A stretch of DNA of 53,720 nt, taken from positions 1 to 53,720 of the forward strand of contig VGZG01000017.1 in assembly GCA_016872675.1 (NCBI GenBank), given 5' to 3'. Under the pieces are notes generated by a model that made no database searches, was not told the origin of the DNA, and saw only the letters and a program-made list of their open reading frames with translations. Position 1 is the stretch's first letter. Each line of letters opens with the position of its first letter. Shown here piece by piece: positions 41,373 to 49,590 of this stretch. The DNA is from Planctomycetota bacterium. GTDB lineage: Bacteria > Planctomycetota > UBA1135 > UBA2386. The position numbers and the translations under genes are program-made.

Positions 41373-42686
41373 TCACTTCACGCCGATGCCATGGTACGCA
41401 AATCCCTGCGCGCGCAGTTCAAGCCCACTGTAGATGTTGCGGCCGTCGAACACGACTGGCTGCTTGAGCGACTTCTTGATGCGCGCCCAGTCGGGCACGC
41501 GGAATTCGCGCCACTCGGTGACCAGCAGCAGCGCGTCGGCGCCGGCGAGCGCCGCGTAGGCGTCCTTGGCGTAGCCGATGCGGTCGCCAATCATGTGCTT
41601 GCTCTCCTCGACCGCGACCGGGTCGTAGGCGGTCACCGTCGCGCCGGCCGCGAGCAGCTGCTCGCAGATCACCAGCGACGGCGCCTCGCGCATGTCGTTG
41701 GTCTCCGGCTTGAACGACAGGCCCCACATGGCGAAGTGGCGGCCCTTTAGCTGGCCGAAGTGCTTCTTCACCTTGGTGAAGAGCACGTGCTTCTGCGCCT
41801 CGTTGACGTCCTCGACCGACTGCAGGATGCGCAGCTGGTAGCCGTTCTCGACGCCGGTCTTGACCAGCGCCTTGACGTCCTTCGGGAAGCAGCTGCCGCC
41901 GTAGCCGATGCCAGGGTAGATGAAGCGGTTGCCGATGCGCGGGTCGCTGCCGATGCCCTTGCGCACCTGGTTGACGTCGGCGCCGAGCAGCTCGCAGAGG
42001 TTGGCGATGTCGTTCATGAACGAGATCTTGGTCGCCAGCATCGCGTTGGCCGCGTACTTGGTCATCTCCGCCGACGGCACGTCCATGAACAGCACCGGGT
42101 GGCCGTTGAGCGTGAACGGCTTGTAGAGCCGCGCCATGACATCGCGCGCGCGCTCGCTTTCGACGCCGCAGACAATGCGGTCGGGTTTCATGAAGTCGTC
42201 GATCGCCGCGCCCTCCTTGAGGAACTCGGGGTTGCTGGCGACGTCGAACTGCAGGCTCGACCCGCGCTTCTGTAGCGCCGCGGCGAGCTCCTTGCGCACC
42301 TTCTCGGCCGTTCCGACCGGCACCGTGCTCTTGGTGATGACGACGAGGTAGCCATCCATCGTCTCGCCGATCTCGCGCGCGACGCCAAGCACGTAGCGCA
42401 GGTCGGCGCTGCCGTCCTCGCCCGGCGGCGTGCCGACGGCGATGAACGCTGCTTCGGCGCCCTTGATGGCGTCGGCGAGCTTGGTGGTGAACTGCAGGCG
42501 GCCCGACTTCGTGTTGCGCTCGACGATGTCCTCGAGGCCCGGTTCGTAGATCGGGAGGACGCCCTTCTGCAGGTTGGCGATCTTCTGCGCGTTGACGTCC
42601 ACGCAAGTCACATTCATGCCCACGTCCGCGAGGCAGGAGCCCGTGACGAGGCCGACATAGCCGGTACCGACGACGGCAATCTTCAT
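41373..42686 (-). CDS. ugd: UDP-glucose 6-dehydrogenase
   Basis: A 437-residue enzyme from ATG 42686. N-terminal NAD-binding [50 protein letters not shown] and the catalytic Cys in [16 protein letters not shown] are all present, plus C-terminal [15 protein letters not shown]. It oxidises UDP-glucose to UDP-glucuronate with two NAD+. It is the first gene of the minus-strand operon ugd-uxs-galE-GT4. A 26-bp palindrome lies 78 bp upstream of its start, between it and the divergent reductase gene. Confidence 0.97.
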   Translation of the reverse strand: MKIAVVGTGYVGLVTGSCLADVGMNVTCVDVNAQKIANLQKGVLPIYEPGLEDIVERNTKSGRLQFTTKLADAIKGAEAAFIAVGTPPGEDGSADLRYVLGVAREIGETMDGYLVVITKSTVPVGTAEKVRKELAAALQKRGSSLQFDVASNPEFLKEGAAIDDFMKPDRIVCGVESERARDVMARLYKPFTLNGHPVLFMDVPSAEMTKYAANAMLATKISFMNDIANLCELLGADVNQVRKGIGSDPRIGNRFIYPGIGYGGSCFPKDVKALVKTGVENGYQLRILQSVEDVNEAQKHVLFTKVKKHFGQLKGRHFAMWGLSFKPETNDMREAPSLVICEQLLAAGATVTAYDPVAVEESKHMIGDRIGYAKDAYAALAGADALLLVTEWREFRVPDWARIKKSLKQPVVFDGRNIYSGLELRAQGFAYHGIGVK

Positions 42687-42764
42687 GATGGCGATTCGTT
42701 CTTGGAGCGATGACGCGCAGGGGGCGCGCGTCGGCGTTCTCATCGGCAAGCCGGGTCGTCTACG

Positions 42765-42790
42765 GTGAGCAGAAACCGGTTTCCGGTCAC
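42765..42790. promoter_or_regulatory. 26-bp imperfect palindrome upstream of ugd
   Basis: Eleven of 13 positions pair across the dyad, with the perfect core AAACCGGTTT and outer arms GTGA/TCAC. It lies in the 267-bp divergent region between ugd and the ferredoxin reductase gene. A GC hairpin (42794-42811) is adjacent. It is a candidate operator for the polysaccharide operon. Confidence 0.6.
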
Positions 42791-42941
42791 CGCGCCGCGC
42801 ACACGCGCGGCCCCCCGTTGGCAAAGAGGTCGCGTCCTTCTAGCCCTCGCTGCGGAATTGGTCTACCGGCCTCGCGCGCATACGCCGTGACCGGATGCAG
42901 GCGCGGGCGTGACGGCCAACGACACCACGCTGGCCGGCGTC

Positions 42942-42947
42942 TAGGAT
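42942..42947 (+). promoter_or_regulatory. -10 element of a probable leaderless promoter (TAGGAT)
   Basis: TAGGAT ends 6 nt before the ATG at 42954, and ACGACA (42919-42924) lies 17 nt upstream of it as a plausible -35. This is the best two-box example in the window. Confidence 0.7.
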
Positions 42948-42953
42948 AGATCC

Positions 42954-44348
42954 ATGCCTGCCGGTCCCGCATGGGGCGTCGCGATCGTCGGCGCCGGTCC
43001 CGCCGCGTTCTACGCCGCCGAGGCCTTGCGCAAGGCGGCTGCCGGCGCCGCGCGCATCGACCTGATCGAGCGCTTGCCGACTCCCTTCGGCCTCGTGCGC
43101 GCCGGCGTCGCGCCCGACCACCAGAACATCAAGGCTGTCGCACGCATGTACGTCGCCACCGCCAGCGCCGAGGGCGTGCGCTACTTCGGTAACGTCGGAC
43201 TGGGCCGCGACGTGCAGGTCGCCGATCTGACCTCGCGGTACGAACAGATCGTCTACGCCTACGGCTGCCACGGCAGCCGGCGGCTTTGCGTGCCGGGCGA
43301 GGATCTCGCCGGCGTGCGCCCGGCCGCCGAGTTCGTCGCCTTCTACAACGGCGACGCCGGCCGACCTACCGCGCCGTTCGCGCTCGACGCCATCGAACGC
43401 GTCGTCGTCGTCGGCAACGGCAACGTCGCGCTCGACGTCGCGCGCCTGCTGCTGTCGACGCCCGAGCGGTTGCAGGCGACCGACGTCGTGCCATCCGCGC
43501 TCGCCGCGCTGGCAAGCAGCAGGGTGCGCGAAGTGACGTTGCTCGGCCGCCGCAGCGTCGCCGAGGCCGCGTACGCGCCCAAGGAGATGGAGGAGATCGC
43601 CGAACTACCCAACGTCGACGTGGTCGTGACGCCGGCCGATGCGCGCGTTGACGACGCCAGCGCCACCTGGCTCGCGACGAGCGCGCCGCGCAGCAACCAG
43701 CGCAACGTCGCGTTCGCTCAAGCCCAGGCCGGGCGCGGCGACGGCGACCGGCCGAAGAAGCTGCGCTGCCGCTTCCGTGTCGCGCCGGCCGGCTTCGTCG
43801 GCGCCAACGGGCGTGTCACCGGCGTGCAGTTGCAGCCGATGCGGCTCACGCCGGGCGCCGACGGCGAAGCGCGCGCAGTGGCCGACGGCCCGCTGGAGAC
43901 CATCGCCGCCGACCTCGTGCTGGTCGCCGTCGGCTACCAAGGCACGGCCATGCCGGGCGTGCCGTTCGATCCGGCCCGCGGCACGGTCCGCAACGCCGAC
44001 GGCCGCGTGCTCAGCGACGCCGGCGCCCCGCGCGTCGGCGAATACGCCGTCGGCTGGTGCAAGAACGGACCCGTGGGCCTGATCGGCACCAACAGCCAGG
44101 ACGCCAAGGAGGTCGTCGCACGCATGGTCGAGGACCGCGCCGCCGGACGCCTGCTGCGGCCAAACGGCGGCGAGCTGCTCGACCTGCTGCGCCAACGCGG
44201 CGTCGACGTCGTCGACTGGGCCGACTGGCTCCGCCTCGATGCATGGGAGACACAGCAAGGACAGGCGCATGGCGCCGTGCGCCGCAAGCTCGGCGACGCG
44301 AGCGCGCAGCTCGCGCAGGTTCGCGCGTTGCGCGCGCACGGCCGCTGA
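42954..44348 (+). CDS. FprA-type ferredoxin/adrenodoxin-NADP+ reductase
   Basis: A 464-residue flavoprotein. FAD-binding GAGPAAFYAAEAL, substrate-side TPFGLVRAGVAPDHQNIKAV, the NADP-binding GNGNVALDVARLLL and LGRRSVAEAAY, and C-terminal GEYAVGWCKNGPVGLIGTNSQDAKEVV all match the adrenodoxin reductase/FprA family. It transfers electrons between NADPH and a ferredoxin in the cytoplasm. No ferredoxin gene is adjacent. The start is supported by a -10 element 6 nt away. Confidence 0.93.
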   Translation: MPAGPAWGVAIVGAGPAAFYAAEALRKAAAGAARIDLIERLPTPFGLVRAGVAPDHQNIKAVARMYVATASAEGVRYFGNVGLGRDVQVADLTSRYEQIVYAYGCHGSRRLCVPGEDLAGVRPAAEFVAFYNGDAGRPTAPFALDAIERVVVVGNGNVALDVARLLLSTPERLQATDVVPSALAALASSRVREVTLLGRRSVAEAAYAPKEMEEIAELPNVDVVVTPADARVDDASATWLATSAPRSNQRNVAFAQAQAGRGDGDRPKKLRCRFRVAPAGFVGANGRVTGVQLQPMRLTPGADGEARAVADGPLETIAADLVLVAVGYQGTAMPGVPFDPARGTVRNADGRVLSDAGAPRVGEYAVGWCKNGPVGLIGTNSQDAKEVVARMVEDRAAGRLLRPNGGELLDLLRQRGVDVVDWADWLRLDAWETQQGQAHGAVRRKLGDASAQLAQVRALRAHGR

Positions 44349-44415
44349 GCTGCGCCGGGACGGCGTCGAGCCGGCGCCGCCGCCGCGAGCGTTCGCGCGC
44401 GAACCGATACGGGAG

Positions 44416-44421
44416 TACCGT
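44416..44421 (+). promoter_or_regulatory. -10 element of a probable leaderless promoter (TACCGT)
   Basis: TACCGT ends 6 nt before the ATG at 44428, between two genes on the same strand that are 79 nt apart. Confidence 0.6.
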
Positions 44422-44427
44422 CTGCGG

Positions 44428-45594
44428 ATGCCTGCGCCGCTGCCGTTGTTCGCTGCCTGCCAACCCGGCTTCGAGCCGCTGCTCGCCGACGAACTACGCG
44501 CGCTGGGCGCCGCCCCAGAGGAACGCAAGGGCGGCGTCGCCTTCGCCGGCGACGCCAGGATGGTGATGCGCTGCGGCCAGTGGCTCGGCACCGCCAGCCA
44601 TCTGCTGGTGCGCATCGCCGAGTTCCGCTGCCGCGCGCTCGGCGAACTACAGCGCAAGGCCGCTGAACTGCCGTGGCGCGACTGGCTGCGCGCGCACGTG
44701 CCACTCGCCGTGCACGGCACCACGCGCGGCTCGCGCGTCTACCACACCGGCGCGATCGAGGAGCGCGTCGTCGAAGCGATCGGCGCCGCGCTCGGTCGCA
44801 CGCCGCCGAAGGCCGGCAAGGACGACGAAGTGCTCGCGAACGTCCACGTGCGCTTCCGCGACGACGTCTGCACGGTGTCGCTCGACGCCACCGGCACGCC
44901 GCTGCATCGCCGCGGCTACAAGCTCGACGCCCGCAAGGCGCCGCTGCGCGAGGACCTCGCGCACGCGCTGCTGCTGGCGAGCGGCTGGCGACCGAGCACT
45001 GCCCTGCTCGACCCGTTCTGCGGCTCGGGCACCATCGCGATCGAGGCGGCAGGCCTCGCGCTCGGCCTGCCGCCCGGACGTTTGCGCGCGCCGGCGCTGC
45101 AGTCGTACGCGCCGTTCGATCCGGACACGTGGGAAGCCGTGCGCCGCGAGCGCCGGCCGGCTGCGGCGACGGCGCCGATCGTCGGTAGCGACCGCGATGC
45201 GGGCGCGATCGAGGCCGCGCGCGCCAACGCCGAGCGCGCTGGCGTGACGGCGGCGGTGACGTTCGAGCACGCGGCGGTGTCGGCGCAACGCTGGCTCGCG
45301 GGCGACGTCACGCCGACGGCCGGCGTCGTGGTGACCAATCCGCCATTCGGGCTGCGCGTCGGCAAGGGCGCGGACCTGCGGCCGCTGTACCAGACGCTGG
45401 GCAACAAGTTGGCGGGCCTGGGCGTGGGCTGGCGGGTCGCGGTGCTCGCACACGACCTGCGGCTGGCGCGCAAGACGGGACTCGCCCTGCAGTCGGCGTG
45501 GACGACGCGCCACGGCGGCATCGCGGTGACGGCGCTGGTCGGCGCGGCCAAGCGCGCGACGCCTGGCGACGGCGCAGATGCGACGGCAGGGTGA
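44428..45594 (+). CDS. THUMP-domain rRNA/tRNA (guanine-N2) methyltransferase
   Basis: A 388-residue class I methyltransferase of the RlmL/TrmN type. An N-terminal ferredoxin-like plus THUMP region (residues 1-160) leads to LHRRGYKLDARKAPLREDLAHALL, characteristic of the family. The SAM site is DPFCGSGTIAIEAAG, and the catalytic motif is NPPFGLRVG. It would methylate N2 of a guanine in 23S rRNA or tRNA; the exact target cannot be told from sequence. The length is close to that of the stand-alone YpsC/RlmL N-terminal protein, and no RlmK part is fused. Confidence 0.92.
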   Translation: MPAPLPLFAACQPGFEPLLADELRALGAAPEERKGGVAFAGDARMVMRCGQWLGTASHLLVRIAEFRCRALGELQRKAAELPWRDWLRAHVPLAVHGTTRGSRVYHTGAIEERVVEAIGAALGRTPPKAGKDDEVLANVHVRFRDDVCTVSLDATGTPLHRRGYKLDARKAPLREDLAHALLLASGWRPSTALLDPFCGSGTIAIEAAGLALGLPPGRLRAPALQSYAPFDPDTWEAVRRERRPAAATAPIVGSDRDAGAIEAARANAERAGVTAAVTFEHAAVSAQRWLAGDVTPTAGVVVTNPPFGLRVGKGADLRPLYQTLGNKLAGLGVGWRVAVLAHDLRLARKTGLALQSAWTTRHGGIAVTALVGAAKRATPGDGADATAG

Positions 45595-45642
45595 GCGGCG
45601 CGCGGCGCGGCATTGCCCGGAGCACCAACCCACGCCGGTCGG

Positions 45643-45648
45643 TAACCT
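45643..45648 (+). promoter_or_regulatory. -10 element of a probable leaderless promoter (TAACCT)
   Basis: TAACCT ends 6 nt before the ATG at 45655. No -35 is recognisable. Confidence 0.6.
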
Positions 45649-45654
45649 GTAGCC

Positions 45655-47883
45655 ATGTTCGCCGGCCTCACACTCGCCGTCCGCTGCACGACCGTCGTCG
45701 GCTTGGCCGCTCTGACCGCTGCCCCGCTCGCCGGCCAGCAGCGCCGCGATTCCGCGGCCAAGCAAGCGAGCCACACGCGCATGGTGCAGGAACTCGCCGC
45801 AATCGCCGAGCGCAGCGTCCGCGACCACAAGTACCACGGCGACGACGCCGCGAAGGCGCTGTGGGCAGAGATGGCGCAACTCGGCGACAAGGCGCCGTGG
45901 AAGCTGCGGCTCGACGGCGCGCTCGCGCACCTGCGCCTGGGCGCGACGCGCGAGGGCATCGCCATCCTGCAGGCCGCCGACGACGCGCTGGTCGCCAAGC
46001 GCATCGACGGCGACGTCGACGCGCGCAACAGCGTGCGCTTCTACCTCGGCATGGCGTGGCTGCGTCTCGCCGAGAACGAGAACTGCTGCGCCCGCAACGC
46101 GCCGGAGAGCTGCATCCTGCCGCTGCGCGACGCGGCGCTGCACACTGCCGCGCCGGAGGGCGCGACCAACGCGATCCCGTGGTTCGAGGCGGTGATCGCC
46201 AATACGCCAAAGGGCGACTACTGGCAGCTGTCGTCGATCTGGCTGCTCAACCTCGCGCACATGGCGCTCGACCAGTGGCCCGATGGCGTGCCGGCCGCGC
46301 ATCGGCTGCCCGCGAGCACGTTCACGTCGTCGACGTCGTTTCCGGCATTCCCCAACGTCGCCGGTCGCGTCGGCCTCGACACGTTCGGCATGCTCGGCGG
46401 CGTCATCGTCGACGACTTCGACGGCGACCTCGACCTCGACCTGATGGTCTCGCTGTGGAGCGCGGCGGGCCAGCTGCGCTATCTGCGCAACGACGGCGAT
46501 GGTCGCTTCACCGACCGCACCGACGCCGCCGGCCTGCGCGGCATCATCAGCGGCATCAACCTGATCCAGGCCGACTACGACAACGACGGCGACCTCGACG
46601 CCTTCGTCAGCCGCGGCGCGTGGCTGTACGACGGCGGCCGCCATCCCAACTCGCTGCTGCAGAATCAGGGCGACGGCACGTTCCTCGACGTGACGTTCGC
46701 GGCCGGCCTCGGCGAGGTCCACTTTCCGACGTCGACCGCCGACTGGGGCGACGTCGACGGCGACGGCGACCTCGACCTGTACGTCGGCAACGAGGCGTCG
46801 GCCAAGATCGCCGCGCCTTGCCAGCTGTTTCGCAACGAGGGCGACGGCACGTTCTTCGACATCGCCGACCGCGCCGGCGTGCAGAACCTCGGCTACACCA
46901 AGGGCGTCGCGTTCGGCGACTACGACGACGACGGCCGCCTCGACCTCTACGTCAGCAACCTGCACGAGCCCAACCGCCTGTACCGCAACGCCGGCAACGG
47001 CCGCTTCGTCGACATGGCCCCGAAGCTCGGCATGCACGAGCCGGTCGAGAGCTTCGGCGCGTGGTTCTGGGACGTCGACAATGACGGCGCGCTCGACCTG
47101 TTCTGCGCCGCCTACAGCACCGGCATCGGCGACATCGCCGCCGCGCAGCTCGGCGTCCCGCGCCCGCACCCCGACCGCATGCGGCTGTGGCGCGGCGACG
47201 GCAAGGGCGGCTTCACCGAGGTCGGCAAGGCTATGGGCCTCGACGTGCCGGCGCTGCCGATGGGCGCCAACTTCGGCGACCTCGACAACGACGGCTTCCT
47301 CGACGTCCACCTCGGCACCGGCGACCCGTACTATTACTCACTGATGCCCAACCTCGTGTTCAAGAACGACGGCGGCACGCGCTTCGTCGACGTCACCATG
47401 GCCGGCGGCTTCGGCCACCTGCAGAAGGGCCACGGCTGCGCCTTTGCCGACCTCGACGCCGACGGCGACCTCGACCTCTTCAGCATCCAGGGCGGCGCCT
47501 ACCCGGGCGACGCGGCGCACGACGCGCTGTACGAGAACCCCGGCTTCGGCAACCACTGGCTCGGTGTGCTCGCCGAAGGCCGCGACAGCAACCGCTCGGC
47601 GATCGGCGCGCGGCTGCGCGTCGTGTTCGACGAGAACGGCGTCGAACGCTCGGTCTGGCGCGACGTCGGCAGCGGTGGGTGCTTCGGCGCCAACCCGCTG
47701 CGGCAGCATCTCGGCCTCGGCAAGGCGACGGCGCTGAAGCGCCTGGAAGTCCGCTGGCCGAAGTCCGGCGCGACGCAGACGCTGCGCGATCTGCCGATCG
47801 ACGCCACGATCCGCGTCGTCGAGGGCCAGGACGGGTTCGTCAAGCTCGAACTACCGCAGACGATGTTGGGCGGCGCAAAGTGA
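45655..47883 (+). CDS. Secreted CRTAC1-like protein (FG-GAP repeats plus ASPIC/UnbV domain)
   Basis: A 742-residue exported protein with signal peptide (MFAGLTLAVRCTTVVGLAALTAAPLAGQ). Residues 30-220 are helical, TPR-like, and contain the paired-Cys segment NENCCARNAPESCILPL often found in these proteins. FG-GAP/VCBS loops follow (DDFDGDLDLD, DYDNDGDLD, DVDGDGDLD, DYDDDGRLD, DVDNDGALD, DLDNDGFLD and DLDADGDLD), predicting a calcium-bound beta-propeller. The ASPIC/UnbV domain (about 625-710) has NHWLGVLAEG, RSAIGARLRV and LGLGKATALKRLEVRWPKSG. Such proteins are abundant in Planctomycetes, but their role is unsettled; binding of polymers or surfaces is the usual suggestion. Confidence 0.93.
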   Translation: MFAGLTLAVRCTTVVGLAALTAAPLAGQQRRDSAAKQASHTRMVQELAAIAERSVRDHKYHGDDAAKALWAEMAQLGDKAPWKLRLDGALAHLRLGATREGIAILQAADDALVAKRIDGDVDARNSVRFYLGMAWLRLAENENCCARNAPESCILPLRDAALHTAAPEGATNAIPWFEAVIANTPKGDYWQLSSIWLLNLAHMALDQWPDGVPAAHRLPASTFTSSTSFPAFPNVAGRVGLDTFGMLGGVIVDDFDGDLDLDLMVSLWSAAGQLRYLRNDGDGRFTDRTDAAGLRGIISGINLIQADYDNDGDLDAFVSRGAWLYDGGRHPNSLLQNQGDGTFLDVTFAAGLGEVHFPTSTADWGDVDGDGDLDLYVGNEASAKIAAPCQLFRNEGDGTFFDIADRAGVQNLGYTKGVAFGDYDDDGRLDLYVSNLHEPNRLYRNAGNGRFVDMAPKLGMHEPVESFGAWFWDVDNDGALDLFCAAYSTGIGDIAAAQLGVPRPHPDRMRLWRGDGKGGFTEVGKAMGLDVPALPMGANFGDLDNDGFLDVHLGTGDPYYYSLMPNLVFKNDGGTRFVDVTMAGGFGHLQKGHGCAFADLDADGDLDLFSIQGGAYPGDAAHDALYENPGFGNHWLGVLAEGRDSNRSAIGARLRVVFDENGVERSVWRDVGSGGCFGANPLRQHLGLGKATALKRLEVRWPKSGATQTLRDLPIDATIRVVEGQDGFVKLELPQTMLGGAK

Positions 47884-48076
47884 TCGACGCGCGCGCATTC
47901 CAGCCGCACGGTGCGCCGGCTCGCGACCCGCGCCGGCGGCCCGGCCCGGTCGTATTCACACGACCCGATCCCGATCCCAGCGTGTCGCAGCCGGCCAGTC
48001 AGCCCCGCCCGCAGCGCAAGTCACCCGCCTGGAGTTCCCCGCCACGGCTGACGCAGCGTCTCACGACCGTCCCGTC

Positions 48077-49201
48077 ATGACATCGCACGCCCCACGGGTT
48101 TGGTTCGTCGCTATCGCGCTGACCGCATGCGCGACCGCACCGATCCCGGAGCCATCGGTAATCGTCGCGACCACGTTCCTGCCCGAGATCGTGGCCGGCG
48201 GCGCACGCGAGGCGCACGTGCTGTATCAGGACGGGGCACTGCCGACGCCGGTGCCGGGCGGCACGCTGTGGACGTTCGGCGACACGTTCCTCGGCACGCG
48301 CAACCCTGACGGCTCGCCGGCCTATGCTGGCGATCGCAGCAACACGCTCGCGCTGTTGCCGGCGGGCGAACGCGACTTCCCGCCAAAACTGCGTTACCTG
48401 CGCTCTGGCGACGGTGTCGCCAAGGCGCCGCTCGCCCTGCTGGATGGCGAGAATCAGAAGACGCGCAGACTGTGGCCGCTCGCCGGCGTGCAACTCGGCG
48501 GACACAGCTACATGTTCTACGGCCTACTCGATGTCACCGGCCCGGGCCCGTGGGGCTTCAAGCCGGTTGGCACGGGCCTCGCGCGCAGCGAGCAGCCGTT
48601 CGCGACCTACGAACGGCTCGCGCCGACCGGCGGCGGCTGGCCGATCGATCCGACGTCGATCGTGCGGCGCGATGGCTGGCTGTACCTGTACACGCCGCGG
48701 CGCTTCCACGGCGAGCAGGAACTGCGCAGCGGGCTGTTGATCGCGCGCGTGCGGCCCGCTGACGTCGAACAGCCGCACGACTACGAGTTCTTCGCTGGCC
48801 TCGGTGACCGCGGCGTGCCGTCGTGGACGGCGCACGTCGAAGATGCGATCGAGGCAGCCGACGGCGTGTGGGGTCAGGCCAGCGTCGCGTGGCATCCGGC
48901 GGTCGACGGGTTCCTGCTGGCGACGTCAGCGAACCTGTTCCACGCCAACGGCATCCAGCTCCGGCGCAGCGCCACGCCGTGGGGACCGTGGTCGCCGCTG
49001 TCGCCGGACGATGGCTGGATCACGGTGCCCGAACGCCAAGGTGAGCAGACGCCGCTGGTCTATTGCACGATGCTGCACCCCGAACTCGACGCGCCGGGCG
49101 AGCGCACGGTGACGCTGACGTTCTGCCGGATGCTGAAGCGCGAGTGGGCGTTCACCAACCCGGAAGTCGTGCGCGTCGAACTCGGCCGCGGCGCACGTTG
49201 A
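48077..49201 (+). CDS. DUF4185-type lipoprotein
   Basis: A 374-residue protein with lipoprotein signal MTSHAPRVWFVAIALTACATAP (lipobox LTAC). The body reads like a five-bladed propeller of the glycosidase-like DUF4185 family: GGTLWTFGDTFLGTRNPDGS, GDRSNTLALL, YMFYGLLDVTGPGPWGFKPVGTGLARS, WPIDPTSIVRRDGWLYLYTP and WGQASVAWHPAVDGFLLATSA. The family assignment is by the LWTFGDTF motif and overall repeat, without a database search. It is probably envelope-anchored and may bind or cleave glycans, though no proven catalytic residues can be named. Confidence 0.72.
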   Translation: MTSHAPRVWFVAIALTACATAPIPEPSVIVATTFLPEIVAGGAREAHVLYQDGALPTPVPGGTLWTFGDTFLGTRNPDGSPAYAGDRSNTLALLPAGERDFPPKLRYLRSGDGVAKAPLALLDGENQKTRRLWPLAGVQLGGHSYMFYGLLDVTGPGPWGFKPVGTGLARSEQPFATYERLAPTGGGWPIDPTSIVRRDGWLYLYTPRRFHGEQELRSGLLIARVRPADVEQPHDYEFFAGLGDRGVPSWTAHVEDAIEAADGVWGQASVAWHPAVDGFLLATSANLFHANGIQLRRSATPWGPWSPLSPDDGWITVPERQGEQTPLVYCTMLHPELDAPGERTVTLTFCRMLKREWAFTNPEVVRVELGRGAR

Positions 49202-49590
49202 TCGCCGTCGCTGCTGCCGATGCCTCGGCGTTCACTGCGCCGGCACGCTGAGCCACGCCGTCAGCCACGGCGGTGATGGCGGCGCGCAGTCCTCGCCCAT
49301 GCCGCGTGCGCTCTTCCCTGCCAGGAGGTTGTCGCCTTGTGCAGCGCCGTTGTCACCAAGAGGCCGAAGCTTGCGCCCACGATCCACGCGCCCGTCAGGG
49401 TGCCTGAAATTCTCCCGGATGGACCAACCGCTTGCCGCTGAAAGCCTCGTCGACGATCAAGAAGGGGGGCTCTTGTCCATGCCCCGGCAGAGGATAGCGG
49501 GCCATTCCGCCGCGTGCATCCCGCGAGGACCCGCAGTGCGACGCGGACTCCCAAGGGCAACAACCCGGCGCGCGCCGGTTTCAAACGTAG
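49202..49590. other. 389-bp gap without a recognisable gene
   Basis: Reading frames here are interrupted or lack family resemblance and codon pattern. The only structure seen is the 12-nt CCCGGATGGACC (49414-49425), which matches 11 of 12 bases of the hairpin repeat found at 52525 and 53302. It may hold a decayed element. Confidence 0.5.

Noticed and set aside
47948-47965. 6-bp inverted repeat GGTCGT/ACGACC between the ASPIC/UnbV and DUF4185 genes
   Set aside because: Too short in G+C-rich DNA to distinguish from chance, and not at a stop codon or clear promoter.
49261-49584. Possible minus-strand gene in the gap after the DUF4185 gene
   Set aside because: No recognisable domain, no promoter hexamer or ribosome binding site, and composition unlike neighbouring genes.
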